A stretch of 10,931 nucleotides of DNA from Geosiphon pyriformis (Eukaryota; Glomeromycota; Glomeromycetes; Archaeosporales; Geosiphonaceae). The stretch lies in NCBI GenBank assembly GCA_016748015.1, contig JAAOMT010000073.1:64001-74931 (forward strand). Reading direction: 5' to 3'. The notes under the pieces are model-generated. The model was not told where the DNA came from and made no database searches. It saw only the letters and a program-made list of their open reading frames with translations. The translations under genes and the position numbers were made by a program. This document shows, piece by piece, positions 1 through 7,929 of this stretch. Each line of letters opens with the position of its first letter. The stretch's first letter is position 1.

Positions 1-1
1 T

Positions 2-1504
2 TTCTTATATTTCTATGAGTAACAGTGGACAAGAAAGTGATCTGTTCTCCCAAAAATGCCTAACTTTTGGGCTTAATAATACATGTCTCTAGATTATGTA
101 ATTAATGATGCTTTCTCTGGCATGATGAATGAAATTGGTATGGAGGAATTGTCCTTGGTTGTTAATAATTTGCCAAATAATAAAGCAGCTGGATTATTAG
201 AAATACCTAATAAACTTTGGAAGCATTGTGGTGAGGAGGTCTTGACCTGTCTGTTGAGACTGCTAAATTTGTGTTTAAGTATGGGTTCAGTGCCTAATCC
301 TTGAAAGAGAGCATAGGTTTTAATAATTCCAAAACCTTATAAGTGAAATGGTGTTCTGACAAATACTAAACTTATCACATTAGTCAATACTGCTCATAAA
401 ATCCTATCTAAGATTCTATCTGATCAGATATCTTTGGCTTGTAACAAGTTTAATGTTCTTTGTGGTGACAATTTTTTAGTATTGAAGGGTACTTCAATAC
501 AGTCTTCTATTTTTGCTATTGGTTCAGTTGTTGAGAATGCTCTGAAAAAAAACAGAGAGCTCTGGTTAGTACTACAGAATATGTGCAAAGTCTATAATTT
601 AGTAGACTAATATCATTTGTGGATGAGCTTGTATTGCATCAAAATGTGTAAATATTTCATCCAATTTTTTGGAGACATTTATGAGAACTGGGTTAACAGA
701 GTGATGACAGACTTTGGGCTCTTAGATGGTTATAGGGTACATGATGGGTTGGATTAAGAGGAGGTCTTCTCTTTGCTGCTTTGGAGGATATTTTACAATT
801 CGCTTTTGTGTGAGATAAAAAGGCATGAGCACTTATGTGGGTACAAAATTGATTCTAGATTTGTGGCAAAGTCTGGCAAAATTGAGGCAAGTAGAGAAAA
901 AACTTCTTTTTTGGCTGTTGGTGCCTTTGTTGATGATACAATTTGGGTTGGAAGTAGTCATGCATCTATGCAGTATATATTGAACATTACAAGTGAATTT
1001 TTTGTGGTCAATGATATCTCAATTAATAATGACAAGACAGTAGCTATTTCTATCAATCAGGGAATTAAGAATGTTTTATTGTTGATCAATGGATCACTGA
1101 TTTTGATTGCTAAGAAGGGTGAATCACACCAATATTTAGGCATTTTCTTGTTAACTAAGAGTCTTTCTAAGCCTAGTTTGGCTTAAGCTTATACAGATGT
1201 TAGATTTTTTTCTAATATAGTATTAAGAAAGACTGTTACAGACAAACAATTCTGTTATTTAGTTTCAACAATTTTACAACCCATAGTTAGCTATTGTATG
1301 CAATTCAGTTTTGTCTTTTCTGGTGTGTGTTATAAATGGGATGTTATGATTAGAAAAGGTCTTAGAATCAAAGCTGGTTTACCATGTGACTTTCTCAATG
1401 AAGTCTTACATTATCTTTTTTTGTATAATTTAAAGCTCTTTGAGCAAGTACAGTCTAAAGAAAAGCTGACATTACTGATTTTATTTTCCAATGCCACAGT
1501 ATTA
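2..1504 (+). pseudogene. LINE reverse transcriptase domain and thumb, broken
   Basis: This part of the ORF would copy element RNA into DNA at the target site. The RT fingers are recognisable in 83-304 (motif NNKAAG, then IPNKLWKHCG). The catalytic box FVDD is intact at 926-937, in the context GAFVDDTIWVG. Motif A, which should supply the first catalytic Asp, reads QNMCKVYN at 575-598. Asn stands at both expected Asp positions (578-580 and 596-598, codons AAT), so the domain is catalytically dead even apart from its stops. In-frame stops include TAA 20-22, TGA 38-40, TGA 302-304, a TAG and a TGA shortly after that, TAA 608-610, a TAA at about 755, and one after residues PSLA at about 1184. Most look like Trp, Gln or Arg codons changed by a single transition. 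Frame 2 is kept throughout. It is lost near 1497-1512, probably through a one-base deletion, because the downstream sense resumes at 1513 in frame 1. Confidence 0.8.
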
Positions 1505-1512
1505 TTGGATGC

Positions 1513-2865
1513 TTATTTGATCATAGATTCTTGGATTTGCAAGTTTTGAATTGAACTCCTCTGAATCCTTTATAGTTTCCTGTTAAGTTGTGAGTTAGTC
1601 TTGTGAACAATTTTTTGGCAGGGGTAGTAAAGATTTTTTTGGAGAATGAATTGTTATTGGCAAACAATTTGCCTAGTGCATTTTGTGGATCTGGTAATTT
1701 TCTAATGTCTGGTATTCTGGGTCAGTCCAAGTATTACAAATATGTTTTTTCATTGAAGCAATTTGGTGTTGTATTTGGTGACAGAATTCTTGATAAGAAA
1801 GGAAAGATGATGGACTGGAAGACATTTCATTATTGGAAGTAATTAGACCTAAGGGGTCCAATGCCTTATTGGTTCTCTTTGACATTTGGTTTTATGAACA
1901 AATCTGTTTCTTTAGAGGATGGAGCTACTACTGCTGTCAAGAAAAATGTGCCAAGTATTTTGAATTCTGGTAAGTTTTTTGATGTTTGTGATAGTTTACT
2001 GGAAGTGTGGTCTAATTGCATTGAGGTTTATACAGATGGATCTTTGAGATTTGCTGGTTCTGCTGAGGTGGTGGATAAAACAGTTACATACTTTCCAGCT
2101 GCAAATACTGGTATTGGGGTTAAAGTGGCTGGGCTTTTGTTTTCTACTTTGACTGAATTACAAGCTGTAGTATTGGCACTAAAGTGTGTTCCATCTTTGT
2201 GCTTGGTTGTTTTGTATTCAGATAGTCAATTTACAATCAATGCCTGTATTTCCGAGGCTTCTGTTACTATGCTTGACTTTCATAATTAATGTTGGATCAA
2301 AAAATTGCATATAGACAATCTTCTTAAAAATAAAAATATTTCAATTAAGTGGGTGAAAGTTAAAAGACACTTAGGTGTATCAGGCAATATTAAGACTAAT
2401 GCATTGGCTAGTGAGATGACTTCCTCACCTCTGTCTTTGTCAGTAAAAATTTGGAAGAGGTTTTTGGTTGCTGAAGAAACTGCCATATTTGACAATACTT
2501 ATCATTTTGTTTGAGACTTATACTGGTGTTACTGAAGGTTTTCGGTCTTTTTTCTTAAATGTTAGTAATGTTGATTTGCTGTGAATTCACGTTTTCAGGA
2601 AGTAGTTGAATCTTCAATAACTGAATTTATCTTCAAATTATCTCCTATAATTTGAACTGCTGGGCTTATAAGTGGAATGGCCAATTCCTTGCCAGTTACT
2701 TTATGTAGTTACGTTGTAATAAACATTAACTCTTTCCCAAAAATTGCTCGTCTGGAAGCTCACTAAAAATGTGTAGTTACTTTGTTGTAAAAAGTCAACT
2801 CTTCTACAGGAATCTTGTCTGTAGACTACCCTAATGATTATAATAAGAAAAATAAAAGAAAATAA
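1513..2865 (+). pseudogene. LINE ORF C-terminal half with RNase H domain, broken
   Basis: RNase H removes the RNA strand of the RNA:DNA hybrid. The acidic residues are visible: Asp in EVYTDGS (2035-2037), Glu in TELQA (2155-2157) and Asp in YSDSQ (2221-2223). The His of KVKRHLGVSGN (2368-2370) is also present. The final Asp expected in the GNxKADALA-type motif is Asn (2398-2400, AAT). Stops interrupt the frame after PHYW-like residues near 1840, at 2287-2289 and at 2512-2514. Between about 2516 and 2604 the sensible reading is in frame 2 (YTGVTEGFRSFFLNV, then a TGA where Trp is likely), so two compensating indels flank that stretch. Frame 1 resumes with VESSITEFIFKLSP and SFPKIARLEAH and ends at TAA 2863-2865. 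The region 1513-1602 reads as FDHRFLDLQVLN in the same frame, with TGA and TAG interruptions. Confidence 0.75.
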
Positions 2866-2891
2866 AAGAAATATAAAAGAAATAGAATTTT
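2846..2891 (+). repeat. A-rich 3' tail of the LINE
   Basis: After and overlapping the end of the LINE ORF the sequence becomes an A-rich run of degenerate AAATAAAAG units, ending near 2886. Such tails are typical of LINEs copied by target-primed reverse transcription. The candidate LTR of the other element begins directly after it, at 2892. Confidence 0.65.
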
Positions 2892-2928
2892 TGTCAAGAG
2901 AAACGTTTTCTATCCAGGCCTGAAGTCA

Positions 2929-2974
2929 CTAATAGTTTACTGAAATTGGTAGCTAATCAATTTCAAAACATTAG
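2929..2974. other. Long imperfect hairpin inside the candidate LTR
   Basis: An 8-bp perfect stem (TGAAATTG 2941-2948 with CAATTTCA 2958-2965, 9-base loop) is extended by GTTT/AAAC (2935-2938 with 2966-2969) and CTAAT/ATTAG (2929-2933 with 2970-2974), interrupted only by a one-base and a two-base bulge. This gives 17 paired positions. On the element's transcript it lies downstream of the AATAAA, near the U5 end. Confidence 0.55.
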
Positions 2975-3119
2975 TTGGTTTTTGGGGATTTTCTAAGGGC
3001 AATAATTAAAGAATTTGGTTTTTCAAATTATTTGGTATTTATTTCTTTTTGTGTGTATAGAAATGGTTCTAAGTAATAAATATAAAGTAAAATACATTTT
3101 CCAGAAGAGAAAAGCTTTT

Positions 3120-3127
3120 CTTTTATA
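3120..3127 (-). promoter_or_regulatory. TATA-like box of the candidate LTR
   Basis: The minus strand reads TATAAAAG, 33-40 bases into the candidate LTR, a plausible polymerase II promoter element. A 14-bp perfect palindrome, AGAAAAGCTTTTCT (3108-3121), overlaps its downstream side. This is motif-level evidence only, in AT-rich DNA. Confidence 0.3.
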
Positions 3128-3160
3128 CAACTTGTTGTAGTACTAGTTTATGAACTTGCA

Positions 3161-3173
3161 CTTTTTTCTCTTT
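3161..3173 (-). other. Candidate polypurine tract
   Basis: The minus strand reads AAAGAGAAAAAAG, 13 purines in a row, directly followed by the TG of the candidate LTR. In LTR retrotransposons such a tract primes plus-strand DNA synthesis immediately upstream of the 3' LTR. Position and composition fit; function is inferred. Confidence 0.45.
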
Positions 3174-3184
3174 GCCCAAATTCC

Positions 3185-3343
3185 GGCAAACTAAAAATAC
3201 ATTTTGATGAACTACAAGTTATTTCGCTGAACTATTGATTAATTTGGATGAACTATTCATAATTTTGGCGAATTTCTGTAAATTTTGGCGAATTTCTTAT
3301 AAATTTTGGCAAATTTCTGTAAATTTTGGCGAATTTTTGAATG
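3185..3343 (-). repeat. Tandem array of about eight 20-21 bp degenerate units
   Basis: Units start at 3185, 3206, 3226, 3247, 3267, 3287, 3308 and 3328, with lengths 21, 20, 21, 20, 20, 21, 20 and a partial 16. The last four are close copies of GGCGAATTTCTGTAAATTTT. The first four are more diverged, of type GATGAACTATT...ATTTT. The array lies in the element's 3' untranslated region, between the extra ORF and the purine tract, and gives the only GGCG-containing periodic sequence in this AT-rich stretch. Confidence 0.8.
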
Positions 3344-3521
3344 TTACAGAGTTCAGGGTATTGTGTAATTTGATCATCTTACTTTCTGTTATACTAATTA
3401 GATTATTTTAATTGAATCGTGATATGTGATAATTGATTAAATAATAAATAATAATTTGAAATGATATTAATATACTAATGAATTATAGGAATTATAAGGG
3501 TAATTTCATGCTAATTAATAG
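3344..3521. other. AT-rich non-coding spacer
   Basis: This strongly AT-rich stretch (runs of AAT/ATT) lies between the tandem array and the stop of the extra ORF. No open reading frame, RNA gene or clear motif is visible. It is most simply part of the element's 3' untranslated region. Confidence 0.5.
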
Positions 3522-4229
3522 CTAAAATTCTACTGGTAACATAATCTCCTCCTCAAGACTGAGCTCCGTCGAAGTCCAAGCACTATCTGTAATATTGAGA
3601 TAGTGATCTAAAATAATTGAAGTAATCTGGTCTGAAAATTGTTGAAATTTCAGTTCTGTGAGTTTGCCAATATATTGGACTTTCATTGATTGCAGTATTA
3701 GATTTTGTAGAACATTTTCACAAATATTAAACAAATTATAGAGTCTAAAAGCTGCTCTAAGTTTGTAGCGAGTGTTTGTTGATCCAGCTGCTGTTTTGAA
3801 TTTATTGTAGATTTGTTTTTATATAACTTCAGGAGTGAGGTTTGTTGCTTCAAGTTCCAGTTTTCGTTCATAAAGTGTTTTTCCAATTTGAAAGTATTTA
3901 TAGATAGGGGTGTGTTCATTGTTCTGTTCATTAAGAAGTAGTAGTAGTTTTTGTTGCATTGTAGCATTTGGTAAAATATTAATAGAGGCAATTAGCAGAT
4001 TTTCTTCTAGTGCCTGCTTCAAAAGTCTTGGTAATCTATTCTCAGAGTGACTTCTTGTTTCTTTTCTATAGGAGTGATAGTTCTGTAAATGATTTGCTAC
4101 TGGGGCTGTGGTTTCTTTCTGAATGTATTTAATTTGACTTCCATTAATCGTTATAGATAACTCAGGAAGTGTTTTCAAGGCTAACATTAATTTTTGGGAT
4201 ATTTGTTGAATATTTCGGGAAATAATCAT
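3522..4229 (-). pseudogene. Unrecognised 235-codon ORF downstream of integrase (ORF3), one internal stop
   Basis: An ATG at 4227-4229, with an in-frame TAA shortly upstream, opens a frame that ends at TAG 3522-3524. The only interruption is TAA 3819-3821 after residue 136, in VI*KQIYNKFK, best explained as CAA (Gln) changed to TAA. Both sides lie in the same frame with no indel. The predicted protein is rich in Leu, Gln, Asn, Lys and Arg and looks largely helical (LPRLLKQALEENLL; KLRAAFRLYNLFNICENVL). I see no signal peptide, no convincing membrane segment and no Cys motif, so it does not look like an envelope protein. It starts 161 bases after the gag-pol stop, in a different frame, and a strong splice-acceptor-like site lies just before the ATG. 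I do not recognise the family. That it belongs to the element is inferred from strand, position between integrase and LTR, and similar decay. Confidence 0.6.
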
Positions 4230-4240
4230 GATAAAATTGA

Positions 4241-4270
4241 CTAATTATGAAAAGAGAGAATAAAAAAAAT
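4241..4270 (-). promoter_or_regulatory. Candidate 3' splice site in front of ORF3
   Basis: The minus strand has a pyrimidine-rich run (eight T, then ATTCTCTCTTTTCAT) followed by AATTAG, with the AG at 4242-4241 and the ORF3 ATG 11 bases further on. This is a textbook acceptor layout and would allow a spliced subgenomic message. No donor can be assigned, since the 5' leader is outside the window. The remaining spacer (4271-4390) is A/C-rich on the minus strand, with no other visible signal. Confidence 0.35.
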
Positions 4271-4390
4271 TATTTTTTGAATATGGGGTTTTTATTTGTT
4301 TTTGGGTTTGGGTGTTTTGTAATTATTTACTATTTTTGTCTTTGTGTTTTTAATAGAAAATTATTGTAAAATTTAAGTGTTCAAGTTTGG

Positions 4391-5758
4391 TTATTGTTTT
4401 ATTATAATTATTGGTTCTAAATTTCGGGGAATATCTTCAGGATTAATTAAAGGGGAATGTGTACCAATTTGTGAAATTAATGGTTCAGGATTGTTTCTGG
4501 AATGATAGTGTTTCAGTCTGTTTCCATGTGCAATTTTTGCTAATATTTTGTCATCAAGTCTTAACTTATATGATCTATTGCCTAGAATTTCGTGAATATA
4601 AAATGGTCCATCTCATTTGTTTTCAAATTTCCCACTCCATTGTTTTTCAGCCTTAGTTCTGTATAAGAGAACTTTATTTTCAACTTTAAATTCGTTGGTA
4701 ATAGATGGTAATTTGTTGTCATGTCTTTCTTTTTGTTGAGCTTGGGAATGTTCAATATGAGCTGCTGCTATTCTTCTTTTTCCTTCCAGTGTACTAAGAA
4801 AAGTGTAGGCTCTTCTTTGGAGTGTCTCTTGAAAGTTTTCTTCATTGATTGGTTGCATTGGGTATGTTTCCACTGTGAAATTAATTGGTAATGTTGCTGT
4901 CCTTCCATAAGTAAGATCAAATGGTGTGTGTTTCATAGTATCTTGTTTTAGTGTTCTGTATGCTAGTAACACTGATGGAATAAAGATATTCCATTCCTGT
5001 TTAAAGTCTGTTGAGACTTTGGTTAAAGATTCACACAATGTTCTATTGAAACATTCGACAAGTCCATTTGTTTGAGAGTGATAAGGTGATGATAAAAGTC
5101 TTTTGACATTGAACCATTCACAAATTTTTTGTATCAAGTTGTTCACAAAATGTGTTCCTTGATCAGATAAGAGTTCAAATGGGCATCCATGTCTACAGAT
5201 AATGTCTTTATAGATGAATTTTGCTACTGATTTTGTATCTGCTCTTTGGATGGCTCTAGCTTCAAGCCATTTGGTAAGATAATCCACTGCAACTGCAATA
5301 TAACAATTTCCTTGGGTTGTGATAGGTAATGGTCCGATTAAATCAATTCCAACTCTGTCAAAAGGTTGTCCAACTTTGATTGGATTTAAAGGTTCTGTGG
5401 GGTGAGTTCCTCCTTTTCTTTGGCAGTTATCACAAGATTCTACATATTGTCAAATGTCTTTTTGCATGTGAAGCCAAAAATAATGTTCAAGAGTTCTTTG
5501 AATTGTTCTCTCTTTTCCCAAGTGTGCTGAAGATGGATCTGTGTGCATGTTGTATAAAATTGTTTCTTTTTCATTCTCTTGTACTAATCTGAGTGGCTGG
5601 TTTGGTTTTCTGTGATTTTTATAATAAATTTTGTTCTGGTGTATGAAATATTGTTTTGATTGGTGTTGTAAGTAGTGTTTTTTACTTGGAGACCAGTTTT
5701 CTGGCATGGTAAGGGTCTCCAAATAATTTTTAAGATTGCTGTAGTTTCTGGGGTCCAT
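4391..5758 (-). pseudogene. Integrase domain (zinc-binding, DDE core, C-terminal domain)
   Basis: Integrase inserts the element cDNA into host DNA. The N-terminal HHCC module shows two His in MHTDPSSAHLG (about 5523-5545) and CDNC just after the stop at 5450. The catalytic triad is intact: Asp in GIDLIGPLP (5342-5344), Asp in LLSDQGTHF (5162-5164) and Glu in GLVECFNRT (5054-5056). The C-terminal part reads QWSGKFENK, a TGA at 4613-4615 where Trp is very likely, then DGPFYIHEILGNRSYKL, and ends with EPIIIIKQ at the stop 4391-4393. A second TGA (5450-5452) lies between the HH and CC pairs. No chromodomain is evident. The tail after DGPF is about 70 residues. Confidence 0.88.
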
Positions 5759-5911
5759 TCTTGTTTGGTTATTTTGTTGGTAAGTTGGTAAGTTGTGGTG
5801 GAATTGTTATTGGTATTAATCTTGTCTCATTCTTAAGAGGCTATTGATATTGGTATGTAGTTTTCCTGGTTTGTGGTGTACAATATATCTGTAGTCTGCT
5901 AGGAAGTCATT
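5759..5911 (-). pseudogene. RNase H to integrase connection
   Basis: In frame with both neighbours, this reads NDFLADYRYIVHHKPGKLHTNINSL, a typical Ty3/Gypsy end of RNase H (the IVHHKPG segment), followed by a Gln-rich linker with two TAA stops (5816-5818 and 5807-5809) at places where CAA fits the surrounding Gln run. It holds no catalytic residue. Confidence 0.65.
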
Positions 5912-6196
5912 TCATCAAGACTGTTTGGCACTTTGTTCAGTTTTCTTTTTATTAAGCCATTTGAGGCCAATGTTGTCTGTTATTATGTCAAATTCTTTTC
6001 CATTTTTCAGATATTGTTGAAAATGTTTAAGAGCCCAAATAACTGCAGCCGCTTCTAATTCAGTTGAGCCATATTTGAGTTCTGTTGGCTTGAGTGTTCT
6101 GCTGACATAGGCAATAACTTGTTCTTGGCTATTTTCATCCAATTGTGATAAGATAGCACCAAATGCTATGTGTGAGGCATCAGTGGCTAATTGGAA
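5912..6196 (-). pseudogene. RNase H domain of the LTR element
   Basis: This domain degrades template RNA after minus-strand synthesis. The acidic residues are present: Asp in FQLATDAS (6179-6181), Glu in GSTELEAAAV (about 6059-6061) and Asp in FDIITDN (5975-5977). The spacing and the AAVIWALKHFQQYL helix are those of Ty3/Gypsy RNase H. A TGA (6197-6199) stands just before the domain, and two adjacent TGA codons (5912-5917) end the open segment where an Arg-Trp pair would be normal. The catalytic core itself has no missing residue. Confidence 0.85.
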
Positions 6197-6429
6197 TCAT
6201 TTGTTGAAGTCTGGGTAAGCAAGAACTGGGGCTGTTGTCAATTTTGTTTTGAGAATTTCAAAAGCTTTTTGTTGTTCTTTAGTCCATTTGTATGGTACGT
6301 TTTTGTTAGTAAGATAATTGAGTGGTTTGGCAATTTCTGAGAATCCTTTTATGAATTTTCGATAGTAAGAGGCTAATCCCATAAATCCTCTTAGTTCTAT
6401 AGTATTTTTGGGGGTTTGAAAGTTTTTGA

Positions 6430-7138
6430 CAGCATTGATTGTTCCTGGATTTGGTTTGATTCCATCTTTACTAACTATGTGTCCAAGAAAAATCAAACTT
6501 GTTTTTCCAAAGTGACATTTCTCAATATTTAACTTTAATTCTGCTTTCCGTAATCATTGAAAAACTTCTCGCAGGTGAATGAGATGAGCTTCAAAGCTTA
6601 ATAAGTATACATCAGTATCATCAAGATAAACAACTACTAATTGCCACAAGAGCCTTTCATAGACAACATCCATGAGTCACTGAAATGTTGCTGGTGCATT
6701 GCAGAGTCCAAAAGGCATAACATTAAACTCATAATTTCCTCCTTGAGTGGTGAATGCTGTTTTGGGTCTATCTTTTGGGTCTATTTCGACTTGTCAGTAT
6801 CCACTTTCCAAGTCTAAAGTTGAAAAGAACTTGGCTTTTCCCAGAGCATCTAACATGTCATCAATTTTTGAAAGAGGGTAGGCATCTCCAATTGTAACAC
6901 TATTCAGTTGTCTATAATCAACACAGAATCTAATTTTTCCATTTTTCTTTTTAACCAAAACTACTGGTGAGGCCCAAGAACTTCTTGATGGTTGAATCAA
7001 TCCGTTATTGAGCATTCTTTGGACCTTTTCTCTGATAAATTGGTGGCTAGCAGGTGGCACTCGATAAGCTTGTTGATGTTTTGGTAGAGCATCTCCTGTA
7101 TGGATCTGATGTTGAACAATGTCTGTTTTTCCCAAGTC
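6430..7138 (-). pseudogene. Reverse transcriptase domain of the LTR element
   Basis: RT makes cDNA from element RNA. In order: HQQAYRVPPASHQFIREKV, then SSWASPVVLVKKKNGKIRFC and VDYRQLN (fingers), motif A in FFSTLDLESGY (catalytic Asp at 6812-6814), the [14 protein letters not shown] segment, and motif C YLDD intact at 6617-6628. FLGHIVSKDGIKPNP closes the domain. Stops: TGA 6794-6796 after SGY (Trp expected), TGA 6677-6679 in TFQ*LMD (Arg usual in the family), and TGA 6554-6556 in VFQ*LRKA. The motif pattern and order place the element in Ty3/Gypsy. Confidence 0.9.
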
Positions 7139-7660
7139 ATTGTTGTCTTTTGCAAATATATCTGCAAATTCAGCTATCAATTGTTTCAATTGTTTTTGTT
7201 GTTGAGGTTCTAAGAGACCCATATTGATTCGAGAGAGTTTTTCTTCCAACAAGTGGTAGTTTTCAGTAATGAGAATGATATTTGGATTTGGGAGTAGAGT
7301 GTGCTTTATAATTTCGATGAAATTAGAAACAATTTGGGGGTTTTCATCTTGAAAGATATTGCTGTGTATGATTCTAATTTCTAATTTGTTTAATAAAACA
7401 ATAGGGTAATTATTGGGGTTGTAGAATATAACTCGAAATTTTTTCATTCCTTTGGAAATATAAACGTTTGGAATTGATATTTCATGCTTCAAACAGATTT
7501 GTTCATTGGATTCAAAGATTTGTTGTGTAGTGGTGGGTTTTGAACAAGTGTAAATTTCGTGATGTTCTCCAAAAGATGAAATGGTAATTGGCTGAGGAAG
7601 TTGAAAAATCTGGTGAGATTCATTTTGTGTATTAAGAACTATGTTTATTGGAACTGTAAA
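7139..7660 (-). pseudogene. Linker between dUTPase and RT
   Basis: This stretch of about 170 residues is in frame with dUTPase above and RT below. It reads FTVPINIVLNTQ, PQPITISSFGEHHEIYTC and KGMKKFRVIFYNPNNYPIVLLNKLEIRII, then a helical part ending in AEFADIFAKDNNDLGKTDIVQHQI, which is the usual lead-in to Ty3/Gypsy RT. The FRVIFYNPNNYPIVLLNKLEIRII portion has the feel of a beta-rich retropepsin-adjacent or dUTPase-adjacent fold, but I cannot name it. There are no internal stops. Confidence 0.6.
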
Positions 7661-7663
7661 TCA

Positions 7664-7910
7664 TCCAGTTGAACCAAAACCTTGAGTTCCTCTTTCACTT
7701 TTTCCCAATTGTTCTCTGTTGTTTACTGATTGTAAACCCGAAATATTGATTAAGGATAAGTAAATTGCTTGAGCAATTTTTTCAGCATGTTCAATTTTGA
7801 ATGGTTTGTCTGTTTCATTCTGTAACATGATGGTAATGTCTCCAGTATATCCTGCATCTATAATTCCTCCTCTAATATTGATTCTCTTGCTTGCCAATGA
7901 TGATCTGGAG
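7664..7910 (-). pseudogene. dUTPase domain, N-terminal part missing
   Basis: dUTPase hydrolyses dUTP to dUMP and pyrophosphate, which limits uracil incorporation into new cDNA. Four of the five family motifs are visible: motif 2 SRSSLASK next to the adapter, motif 3 GIIDAGYTGDI with its Asp and Tyr, motif 4 HAEKIAQAIYL, and the Gly-rich motif 5 RGTQGFGSTG near the end. Motif 1 (AxxxDL type) and the roughly 60 residues before motif 2 are absent because the adapter at 7911-7929 replaces them. A TGA (7661-7663) directly follows the last Gly. The 82 residues here compare with about 140 for a trimeric dUTPase. Position between protease and RT, in the same frame as RT, shows it is part of the polyprotein. 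Confidence 0.88.
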
Positions 7911-7929
7911 CTGTCTCTTATACACATCT
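7911..7929. other. Nextera/Tn5 mosaic-end adapter left in the assembly
   Basis: The bases are CTGTCTCTTATACACATCT, exactly the reverse complement of the 19-base Tn5 mosaic end used in tagmentation libraries. In translation it yields the well-known artefact strings MCIRDS and VYKRQ, both seen here on the minus strand. The frame changes across it and dUTPase motif 1 is lost, so it marks a false join rather than a biological insertion. Confidence 0.95.

Larger units (their letters stand above)
1..2891 (+). mobile_element. Decayed non-LTR (LINE-type) retrotransposon, 5'-truncated by the window edge
   Basis: One degraded coding path runs almost from the first base to a stop at 2863-2865 and is followed by an A-rich tail. 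It shows reverse transcriptase fingers, an FVDD catalytic box, an RNase H domain and a C-terminal segment, the usual order of the RT and RNase H part of an I/Tad-like LINE ORF2. An endonuclease domain would lie upstream, outside the window. The path is in frame 2 (83, 773 and 1298 agree) until about 1500, then in frame 1 (1603, 1861, 2305 and 2665 agree). It has many in-frame stops, so the copy is dead. No second strand or host gene competes with this reading. The exact LINE clade cannot be decided without alignment. Confidence 0.85.
2892..3160 (-). repeat. Candidate 3' LTR (269 bp)
   Basis: On the minus strand the segment starts TGCAAG just after a purine tract and ends CTTGACA, so it has TG...CA ends with an imperfect terminal inverted repeat (TGTCAAG at 2892-2898 on plus against CTTGCA at 3155-3160). 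It holds a TATA-like TATAAAAG (3120-3127) and downstream an AATAAA (3038-3043), in the order expected for U3-R. It lies exactly between the LINE tail and the tract that would prime plus-strand synthesis. The second LTR is outside the window, so identity cannot be tested here. The boundaries are inferred. Confidence 0.45.

Noticed and set aside
2704-2803. Imperfect direct repeat TGTAGTTAC...AACTCTT (2704-2734 and 2772-2803)
   Set aside because: Both copies lie in the decayed LINE coding tail, are read in different frames, and match only partly; this could be chance in low-complexity sequence.
3342-3521. Possible tRNA or small RNA gene in the AT-rich spacer
   Set aside because: No cloverleaf, A/B box or stable fold is visible.
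3698-3991. A second minus-strand frame (97 residues) overlapping ORF3
   Set aside because: It is out of frame with the longer 235-codon ORF3 path, has no motif, and arises from AT-rich composition.
4459-4656. Plus-strand open frames across the LTR element (for example at 4459, 5380, 8851 and 10513)
   Set aside because: They run antisense to well-recognised integrase, gag and protease sequence and have no domain features.
7911-7929. A real Tn5-like insertion end
   Set aside because: Only the engineered 19-base mosaic end is present, with no transposon body and no 9-bp duplication around it; a library adapter is far more likely.
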